The notes beneath the pieces were generated by a model. The model made no database searches. It saw nothing but the letters and a program-made list of their open reading frames with translations, and was not told the DNA's origin. Shown here piece by piece: positions 55,412 to 64,000 of a stretch of DNA of 64,000 bases. The DNA is from Purshia tridentata (lineage: Eukaryota; Streptophyta; Magnoliopsida; Rosales; Rosaceae). The translations under genes and the position numbers were made by a program. The stretch is taken from contig QANT01005717.1 in NCBI GenBank assembly GCA_003254885.1, positions 1-64,000 on the forward strand, written 5' to 3'. Numbering within the stretch: the first letter of the stretch is position 1; each line of letters starts with the position of its first letter.

Positions 55412-58400
55412 ATGGCAGGAGGACGAAGAAGAGGACAGAGAAGACCCATCAACACCAATGAAAATAACAACAACGTAACTTGTAGCAGCAGCAGAAGAAG
55501 AAGATCTTCATCGTCATCATCAAAATCTTATGTTCGAGGGGGTTTGTTTGTTGAGGGTGGTGTTTTATCTGATTGGTCCCTCCCTCAAACCCCTCTTCGA
55601 GGTCCTTCCTTTATCTCCATCAATGATAATAGTTTGCTGTTTTTCTGTTTGGTTTCCTAGAAAACTGAGGAAACTGAGAATGAAAATGGAAGTTTCCATT
55701 AATTTTTAACCGATATTCTGTGGTTTGTTTTGGTTTTCAATTGTAGGGAAGAATCCGAGTTCGAATAACAAATCTGGGTCGAAATCTGGAGCAAATTCAG
55801 CTTCTGATTCGAAAAGTTCGTCTCGAAAATCTAATGTTAATGCTATAGGATACCAATACCCTTCCCTTGAACGTCAGGTGTGTCCTGTAGGCTCAAAGCT
55901 TCTTCTTTTATTTTTTGTTTCAAAATTATTTCATTCAAATGTTTTCGTGTCATACATTGCTAATTGTCTGAATGTAACCCGAGCAATTTCAGAAAGCAAA
56001 CGAGCTTAGCTATGTTTAGAGGGAGACTAATATGAGATCGAAACAATTTTTCCTGTTTTTTAATGGATTTGAGTCTGAGTTGTAATGAATAACTAAATCT
56101 TCTAGCGTTGTGTTTCTGTAGTCGAGAAATTTTCTTAGAGTTAAGCAGTTAAATCTCTCTCTCTCTCTCTTCAGGCTTTGCTTTATAGTAATTAGTTCAT
56201 GGGAAATGTTTTGTTCCATTGTTTGAACTTTGAAGTAATTAGTTCATGGGCAAGCTTTTCTAATTTTCTGGTTTAAAGCTATACTAGTCGCTGTAGACAT
56301 TTTAACTGATGCTTGAAGCACATTGCAAGCACTCGTCAACTGGCTACAAGGAGTCATCTTCTAGGTTCCATTTTCTTTTCTTCTTTGGAGATTATTTGTG
56401 GAAATTAGCTGTCAATTTAATGATGCATTGGATTTTTTGTAAATATTAAAGTAGCAATGTTAGTTCTATGTTCATTTAGTTTGGATATGCTTTGATTTTG
56501 GACAGGAGGGTTTGCATTCGAAATTAAATGTTGAGGGTAATAATGAAGATAAACATATGGACGATTCATGCCCTTTTGTTTTAGTTGATTTCAAGGATTC
56601 CCCAATTGTAGCTCATGTGGACCAAACACCAGCTTCAAGTCCCCATGTTGTGGAATTTACTTATCAGTACGGTTCAAGTTTTGTGTTAGGTGAAAGCTCT
56701 CATAGAGGGTTGGGGTTCTCTGATGAACTTGAGGGAACCCCAAGTGATGTTGAAGCTTCCTCAAAGCAAATGGAAGAGCCTGAAGATTCATTGTCTTCTG
56801 AGAAGGATATGGATGTCAATGAGGAGATTAATTGTGAAGTTGGTGATGAGATGGTTGAAGAGCTGTTTACAGAGATGTCGTCTCCTCAGAAAAATTCAGG
56901 TTTTTTGTCAATTGGAGGCATAAAATTGTACACCCAAGATATGTCTGATGAAGAAAGCGAAGAAGATGAAGGAAGCTCAGACTCCTCTGAGCCAGGAGGA
57001 CTAGTTGGATCATCTGAAGGTGATTACTCTGAACACATGTCTGATAGTGGTTCAGATATTGATGACGAGGTTGCACAAGATTATTTAGAAGGAATTGGTG
57101 GGAGTGACAACATTTTAAGTTCCAAATGGTTGGTAGAACAGGAATTGGATGAGTCGGAGAAGGATAGCTCTTCAAGCAGTGGCTTTGATGAGACCGTAAA
57201 GAAGTTGGGTGGAATTGCTCTTCAGGATGCGTCTAGGGAATATGGTAGGAAGAAGGTCCATTCAAAGAAGAAATACAATGTGACTGAGAGATATGCTCAT
57301 TCTTTCACTATGGATGACTTAATGCTTGTAAAGGATCCAAGAACTGTTTCTGCAAAAAAGAAGCCTGTTGCTAGGTTTCTTCAGTGTTGGCCTTTAGAAG
57401 CTCAAAGGAGTAAAAATTCAAGAAATTTTTCTGGTATTTTTCTTTTTGGCCTGAAAGTGATTTTTCTAGTATAAGATTGCTAAGATAAGTTTTCTGTCTA
57501 TAACTTCTGCTTGCATATGTTTATCTTCGTAAACATGCATCTGTTCCATGAAGGGAATATTATATTGTTTTGCTTGAGCACCAAATTCATATATAGGGTC
57601 TACAAATAAATTTCATCCGGATTTAAAAATTATTTCAGTTGGAGAAGCGGATGTGTTTTTCTCATATATTCCATATTGTCTAGCATTCCTAGTATTATTT
57701 TTGAGATGAAAGGTAGATAGTTAGGATCTCCAATGAAATGACCAGGTGGGAAAATTTTCCCTCTTACCATGGGTAATACATGTCGGTGGACTTTTTGTAT
57801 GTCAGAGATGGCTTCCCTCTATGATTTTATAAATTTTCTGGTGGATTATCTTCCATGTCTTCAGCTCATATTATTTATTGTTTGACTTTCCATTCAGGTG
57901 TGAAGAAGAAACATCGCAAAGAAATGATTGCTGTGAAGCGTCGGGATAGAATGCTGCACCGGGGTGTTGATCTTGAGCAAATCAATTTGGTAAATTCTTG
58001 GTTGTTTTCAGTGAATTTTTTATTGACAGTATGCTCATGTAGTATAGATGGTGTAGTGACATTATAGATAGATTGTGTTCAAGCTGTTCTAAACATTTGA
58101 TTTAAGAACTTAGTAGTGTTTGGTTTGCTGAAATGAACTTGGAATGGAAATTTCCAGTGTTTGGTTGAGAAAAAATATATAGTAATGAACATCCATATAA
58201 AATGTTCATTACCCCAAAGTGATGGATAGTACCAATTACATTTATTACTAATTTTCAATTCTTCTTATTTGACTCTCTAACTCTCTCTACATTCTTTTTC
58301 AATTGTAGAAATTAGAGCAGATTGTTTTGGATGGAGTGGATATGTTTTCTTTTCAACCTATGCATTCCCGGGATTGTTCCCAGGTACGGAATTTTGATTC

Positions 58401-58565
58401 ATCTCTTCAATTTGCAGCTTGTAACTTCTTTTGTCCTCATATTTTTACCATTTGCACTTCTACGGGCATGAATCATCTAGTATGTTTAATTTAGTGGTAT
58501 ACCATTTTACATAATCATTTATTTGTGTGAGGTGCTTCGGTTTGTTACGATTATAAATGATTCAA

Positions 58566-58607
<42 letters not shown>

Positions 58608-60079
58608 ATTGCCAAAGCATTGAAGATTATAAAATTTAGTTAGTATTAAGCCAAGAGCAATAGATTATGTGCTAGCTGCGAAGCTAATGGCAGTAGATTC
58701 AGTGCTTTATGAAGTTTGATGTCTTAGATTTTTTATTGCAACCTAACAAATGAAAGTTAGGGGTTTAATTAACCTGTAGTGCAAGACTATTGTGCCATTA
58801 TGGAGTGTGCTTAAAAATCCCTTAATGGAGTCCCCATCAAGTCTTAGCCTTTCTTTGATAGTTACTACTTTTGAATTTTTTAGGTGCAACGATTAGCAGC
58901 AATTTATCGGCTACGGAGTTCCTGCCAAGGATCTGGCAAGAAGAGGTACATAACTTCTTTTTATTTCTTATACAAGGAAACATGGTATTGATGTTTTCTT
59001 TCCCAGATTTGTGACAGTGATGTGGACACAACACACCAGCGTGCCATCAGCAAGTGATAGGCTTCGTCTTCAAAAGGTTCTCCATTAAACTTCTTGGCTA
59101 CAATTCTGTGTTGCATGGTCTGGAGCTGTATTTGTCCAAAATTTACTTTGTTTCTCCTTTTCCATTTGGATTCTGCTCTGAATAGTTTCACTATGTACTT
59201 GGAATCTTTTTGTATGCCTGGTGCTGCAAAATTTAGTGACTATTTTCTTTATTTCAGCTGATTGGAGCGAGCATGGAGGATGCTGATTTGTCTGTTGTTG
59301 AGCCTTTTGGTGTAGACAAAAGTAGGTCAAAGAAAAATGGAAAAGGGATTGGTTTAAAGCTACCAGAATCTAAACAATCCACCCAAAGAAAGACAACAAA
59401 GATCTCAGCCAAGCGTGGCAGTGGCAGTGGCAGAGCCTATGAACCTAAACATGGTGGAAAAATGGATTCGTATGCCAATCAACCAGTATCATTTGTATCA
59501 AGTGGTGTGATGCAATCACAGACTGAGATTGTAGCTGTTGATTCAATAGATGCAAGTGGTAAAGAAAAGGGTGTTTCTGGGCCAGCTGATTTTTGCTCGT
59601 TTGAGGTACACACCAAGGGTTTTGGTTCGAAAATGTTGGCTAAAATGGGATTTATTGAAGGTGGTGGATTAGGAAAAGATGGACAAGGTATGGCAGAGCC
59701 CATTGAAGTGATCCAACGGCCTAAATCACTTGGCTTGGGTGTGGAATTTTCCAACACCGTTGACATTCCAGTAAATAATACCCCAGTAAAGAACTACCCA
59801 GTAAAGGACAGATCTCAAACTCAGAGAAGGGGAGCTTCTCAAAGTCCAAGAAGTGGAGCTTCTCAAACTAAAAGAAGTGTAGCTTCTCAAACTAAAAGAA
59901 GTGGAGCTTCTCAAACTCAAGTTATCGGGGCTTTTGAAAAACATACCAGAGGATTTGGATCAAAGATGATGACAAAGATGGGTTTTGTTGAAGGCATGGG
60001 GTTGGGGAAAGATTCACAAGGCATTGTCAACCCACTATCTGCGGTCAGGCTACCAAAATCGAGGGGAATAGGTGCCTAA
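55412..60079 (+). CDS. R3H and double G-patch protein (SQS1-like)
   Basis: My exon model is 55412-55601, 55747-55877, 56506-57433, 57898-57989, 58309-58383, 58884-58945, 59007-59076 and 59258-60079, all GT-AG and in phase, giving 789 residues. A basic start MAGGRRRGQRRP and VRGGLFVEGG precede an acidic middle (about 250-310, rich in Glu, Asp, Ser). An R3H-like region spans about 460-520 (VQRLAAIYRLR, then ASDRLRLQKLIG). Two G-patches lie at about 631-677 (GFGSKMLAKMGFIEGGGLGK) and 742-788 (GFGSKMMTKMGFVEGMGLGK). Plant relatives include Arabidopsis At3g09850. The order resembles yeast Sqs1, which activates the DEAH helicase Prp43 in splicing and ribosome assembly, so a nuclear RNA role is inferred. 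Confidence 0.92.
58183..58211. repeat. Small palindrome in G-patch gene intron 4
   Basis: TAATGAACAT (58183-58192) and its reverse complement (58202-58211) flank a 9-base loop, with GTGTTTGGTT repeated just before. Possibly the core of an old MITE. Confidence 0.35.
58569..58602. repeat. (TC)n microsatellite in an intron
   Basis: Near-perfect TC repeat in intron 5 of the G-patch gene. Confidence 0.9.
59830..59930 (+). repeat. 24-nt coding minisatellite between the two G-patches
   Basis: The eight-residue units GASQSPRS, GASQTKRS, VASQTKRS and GASQTQVI follow each other at residues 708-739. The 24-base period keeps the frame and adds a basic Ser/Gln linker. Confidence 0.85.
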
Positions 60080-62208
60080 GGCCAGATATCATATATGTTA
60101 TCTCAGGTAATTTTAATTTAATTTGTTTTTGTTTCCTGGTAGTTAGCTAATCTTGGCAAACACCTGTGTTAGTTATCTATTACTCACCATAGATCTGTAC
60201 ATTAAGTTGTGTTATAATGTTATGCTGTTGGCTGAACTGAATCATCTATTCTTATTGATTTTAGTGATCACATTTGTAATTGAATAAGAAAACATGTGGT
60301 ACAGAGACCATCTTAAAACACCATGTGGGCTTCTGTCTTTATTCGGATTAAAGCTATTTAATAAATTTCTTCCATAGAAGTGCTCGTCATTTTCCAAGCA
60401 AAGTAATTGACTAATGGTGCACCAGATTTGTCATTCCATTATATGGTATTGTAATGTGACTCTTATTGGAATTTGAGAGAAATGCACATGGAACATGCTT
60501 TTCAAGTTGACAAAATATGAGGAAAGAATGTGTTAGACACTAAGAGGGTCTTCCAATCATACACAATTTCACAATGAGTCCCCATTTAAGGCTGTCCAAA
60601 AAACAAATATACATATTTGTAGCCTCTCTTTATCAGTTAAACAAATAAGAATGTGTACCTTTCCAGTTCAATGATCTGAAGTAATATTGAAATTTTTTTT
60701 TTCCAAAAAAAAGAAAAGAAAATTGTTAAACGGGCAAGCTCAAATCCATTGACCAACCCATGATGTTTGTCCATGTAATATTATGATTTATCAAAGTCGT
60801 CGAATAGGGTACTTAAACTAGTCAGCAGTGACTAGCACGTATATGGAATTACTGGAATCTTTTAACATACAAATGGTTGGGAACTTGGGATTAAATTACT
60901 TTTTTGGGTGGCCAATTGGTTGGGTTTAATTTTTTAATCATATGATAATGAGAGAATATTCAAACTCGTGTGCTCTTAAATCACTAAATGATATGTGAAT
61001 ATGGATTTTTCCTCTCAAATCTCAAATTTGGATCAACAAGAGAGGTAAATTTTCAAACTACATCTTATTTTGTAAATGAGACTATGGCATGATCGAAATA
61101 AATCAAAAGGAAGTGACTTGAGAAAAAAGAAAAGTAAACAAAGCTAGATCTTAAGTCATGACTTCCTCACAACCACGTAATGCAATGTATTGTTTAAGCA
61201 TTTTATTTTTTCTCAACTTCAAATTGGAACATCAAACAACGACAGGTCACATTAATTAAAATTCAATTCGTAAAATTTGTCTTCGAGAATTGCTTTTGTT
61301 AAATCTAATAAACTTTTTATAAAAACCACTAAAATTATTTTACTATTAGATTTATAAATAAGGTAATAGCTTATATAATATTTTACACTCATCCCATTAT
61401 TTTATTTAGTCAGTAATATACAGAAATTTATAACATTTATGTATATTACTCATCGTTGTAATTGTTGAATAACGCAATTAAAAAAGTCATCAAACTATTC
61501 ATAATACACCTAAGTTAAATTTCAACCACAGCTCAAACCAAAAAAAATATTGAATATTACCCTCCGTTAATGACTTAGTAAGAACTCGGTGGCCAAAAGA
61601 AAAAATGACTTAACAACAACTTGTAGTTGCACACTTGTACAGTTTTACTTAATGAAAGAGGCAAATTAGAAATCCCGGAAAACGACATCAATTAATTTTT
61701 ATTTAAAAAGTAAATCAAGCAAATGAGATCTGAGCCAGGATCTGGCATTTCAGACATTGTATAGGGGTATTTAAAGAAAAAGGCCAAAATGGTGGCACTC
61801 TCTCGAAGAAAAACCAACCATATAAAAATACAGTCCAATTGTATTGCACCCAAGCCCTCACTCTCTTCTTCTGGGCCTTAATTTTCCCAACAGATTTCGG
61901 GAGCTTGAAGATCTCTGCTGGTTCACTTGGAGGCTTGTTCTCTCGCTTGTCCATGTCTTGCACTCTGATAAAGGTCAGTTAGATCCTCACTTAATTTGAA
62001 ATTTTTTGAAATAAAGAAAAAAACGAGTTCTTTTGCTGTTCGTTTGCCTATTTATAGATCTTCAATGCTGTGGCAGTTAATAGTTTGATTCGCTTTTGTA
62101 ACTGAGCCTTCGTTGAAATTGAAAATCCATATAGAAAGTGTGCTAATTTTTGTTTCCTTGCTCGTTTTCTCTTCTGAGTCTCTCAGATCTGACACAAAAA
62201 CTTCAAGA
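60080..62208. other. 3' flank of G-patch gene and promoter/leader of TMN gene
   Basis: 60080-61700 is AT-rich without a gene. Leader DNA from about 61840 has a donor-like AAAGGTCAGT near 61974 and an acceptor-like CTCTCAG near 62186, suggesting a leader intron just before the start codon. Confidence 0.45.
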
Positions 62209-64000
62209 ATGGACCTTTCTCATCGATTTAGGATCTGCGTTTTGACAATTTGTTTGATATTTCAATCCGCATATGGGTTTTACCTTCCGGGTAGTTACCC
62301 TCACAAGTACGGTGTCGGGGACATGTTAGGGGTGAAAGTGAATTCTCTGACTTCCATTGATACCGAGATACCCTTTAGCTATTACAGTTTGCCATTTTGT
62401 CAGCCTGAACAGGGTATTAAGGACAGTGCTGAGAATCTCGGTGAGCTCCTCATGGGGGACCGCATTGAGAATTCTCCATATCGGTTTAAGATGCACACCA
62501 ATGAGTCTGAGATCTTCTTGTGTCAATCGGGTCCATTGACGGCCGATCAGTTTAGTCTCTTGAAGAAGAGGATTGATGAGATGTATCAGGTGAATTTGAT
62601 TCTTGATAATTTGCCTGCGATCCGGTATACCAAGAAGGAGGGTTTTGTTCTGCGGTGGACTGGGTACCCTGTGGGAATTAAGGTTAAGGATGTGTACTAT
62701 GTGTTTAACCATTTGAAGTTTAAGGTACTTGTTCATAAGTATGAGGAGCCCAATGTAGCACGAGTAATGGGTACTGGTGATGGGGCAGAGGTGATCCCCA
62801 CGGTTGCAAAATCAGATTCAGATGTGCCTGGGTATATCATTGTAGGGTTTGAGGTGATACCTTGCAGTTACATGCATGATGCGGGTGCTGTGAAGAAGTT
62901 GAAAATATATGAAAATTACCCTGCTCCTATTAAATGCGATCCCACCACTGTGGCAATGTCCGTTAATGAAAAGCAGTCCATAGTCTTTACATACGAGGTT
63001 GAATTCGAGGAGAGTGACATCAAGTGGCCCTCACGGTGGGATGCTTATTTGAAGATGGAGGGATCCAAAGTCCATTGGTTCTCTATTCTCAATTCTCTCA
63101 TGGTGATTACTTTCCTTGCTGGTATTGTCCTTGTGATATTTTTGAGGACTGTTAGGCGGGACCTTACTCGATACGAAGAGCTTGACAAAGAGGCTCAAGC
63201 ACAGATGAATGAGGAGTTGTCTGGCTGGAAGCTTGTTGTTGCGGATGTTTTCCGTGCTCCAAGCAATCCTGCCCTGTTGTGTATAATGGTTGGGGATGGG
63301 GTTCAGATCCTTGGGATGGCAGTGGTGACTATATTGTTTGCTGCTCTTGGGTTCATGTCACCAGCATCTCGTGGTACACTTATTACAGGTATGCTATTTT
63401 TCTATATGATCCTTGGTATTGCAGCTGGTTATGTTGCTGTTCGTCTTTGGAGGACAATTGGCTGTGGAGATTGCAAGGGATGGGTTTCTGTCTCATGGAA
63501 GGCTGCTTGTTTCTTCCCTGGAATTGCCTTTTTGATTCTGACCACTCTGAATTTTCTATTGTGGGGTAGTCACAGCACAGGAGCCATTCCATTTTCTCTC
63601 TTTGTTATTCTCCTTTTGCTTTGGTTCTGCATTTCTGTTCCCCTTACCCTCGTTGGTGGATACCTTGGGGCCAAGGCACCTCACATTGAGTACCCAGTTC
63701 GAACCAATCAAATACCTAGGGAAATCCCAGCACAGAAGTACCCATCCTGGCTGTTGGTTCTTGGGGCTGGCACTCTCCCGTTTGGCACCCTGTTCATTGA
63801 GCTCTTCTTTATCATGTCTAGCATTTGGATGGGCCGTGTTTATTATGTTTTTGGGTTTCTCTTCATTGTATTGATCCTTCTCGTCGTGGTTTGTGCTGAG
63901 GTGTCTCTAGTACTAACCTACATGCATCTCTGTGTGGAGGACTGGAAATGGTGGTGGAAGTCTTTCTTTGCTTCTGGCTCCGTTGCCATATACATTTTCT
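62209..64000 (+). CDS. Nonaspanin (TM9SF/EMP70, TMN family), cut at window end
   Basis: An open single-exon frame of 597 codons that continues past the window. A signal peptide (ICVLTICLIFQSAYG, to about residue 23) precedes FYLPGSYPHKYGVGD, typical of the family. A lumenal domain of about 250 residues follows (IPFSYYSLPFCQP, ENLGELLMGDRIENSPY, then VEFEESDIKWPSRWD). The membrane part starts at about 282 (HWFSILNSLMVITFLAGIVL), with about eight hydrophobic segments in the window. These are Golgi and endosomal membrane proteins linked to sorting and adhesion. The family is usually 640-660 residues, so about 50-60 are missing, including the C-terminal sorting signal. Closest to the TMN11/12-type plant members by recollection. 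Confidence 0.95.
   Translation, partial: MDLSHRFRICVLTICLIFQSAYGFYLPGSYPHKYGVGDMLGVKVNSLTSIDTEIPFSYYSLPFCQPEQGIKDSAENLGELLMGDRIENSPYRFKMHTNESEIFLCQSGPLTADQFSLLKKRIDEMYQVNLILDNLPAIRYTKKEGFVLRWTGYPVGIKVKDVYYVFNHLKFKVLVHKYEEPNVARVMGTGDGAEVIPTVAKSDSDVPGYIIVGFEVIPCSYMHDAGAVKKLKIYENYPAPIKCDPTTVAMSVNEKQSIVFTYEVEFEESDIKWPSRWDAYLKMEGSKVHWFSILNSLMVITFLAGIVLVIFLRTVRRDLTRYEELDKEAQAQMNEELSGWKLVVADVFRAPSNPALLCIMVGDGVQILGMAVVTILFAALGFMSPASRGTLITGMLFFYMILGIAAGYVAVRLWRTIGCGDCKGWVSVSWKAACFFPGIAFLILTTLNFLLWGSHSTGAIPFSLFVILLLLWFCISVPLTLVGGYLGAKAPHIEYPVRTNQIPREIPAQKYPSWLLVLGAGTLPFGTLFIELFFIMSSIWMGRVYYVFGFLFIVLILLVVVCAEVSLVLTYMHLCVEDWKWWWKSFFASGSVAIYIF

Noticed and set aside
63279-63874. Alternative frames inside the nonaspanin gene
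   Set aside because: The main frame from 62209 is open throughout and shows the family signature.

Overview
The window is nuclear DNA of a flowering plant (eudicot). The genes carry GT-AG introns, the intergenic DNA is AT-rich with microsatellites and short transposons, and the products belong to plant families: a class II KNOX homeobox protein, a PB1-domain Raf-like kinase, a thylakoid-type cyclophilin, a nonaspanin and a plant G-patch/R3H protein. Rosaceae would fit from memory of similar proteins and repeats, but the sequence alone does not prove it.

Layout. 1-13.5 kb is a decayed, rearranged area with one intact gene (4786-5367, a His-rich protein ending in a SYALNFD-type motif). Around it lie inverted duplications of fragments of an unidentified multi-copy gene (1-1.8 kb and 11.1-12.8 kb), a miniature LTR-element remnant (5.7-6.0 kb), a fragment resembling the start of a PIRL-type LRR gene, a truncated copy of the 4.8-kb gene, and a minus-strand NUB1-like pseudogene that meets that copy. 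13.5-17.4 kb holds a SINE-like insertion nearby, a promoter segment present twice, and between its copies a 1.3-kb terminal-inverted-repeat element.

17.4-33.8 kb is ordinary genic sequence: a nine-exon PB1/Raf-like MAP3K (1467 residues by my exon model), a second SYALNFD-motif gene, a five-exon KNAT3-type KNOX gene on the minus strand (358 residues), a gene-free island rich in G-box and TCP-like motifs upstream of it, and a two-exon minus-strand chloroplast cyclophilin resembling CYP26-2.

37.8-53.0 kb is the most distinctive part: six head-to-tail minus-strand copies of a small Cys-rich plant gene, with start codons about 2.7-3.2 kb apart. Four of the units share long stretches of flanking DNA. 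Copy five is a pseudogene split by a MITE. Copy six is the most divergent and looks like a conserved single-copy relative. I do not know a function for this family.

55.4-64 kb returns to housekeeping genes: an eight-exon R3H/double-G-patch protein (789 residues) and the first 597 codons of a TM9SF/TMN nonaspanin, cut off by the window end. Apart from the tandem array and the two SYALNFD genes, the neighbouring genes show no obvious functional link.
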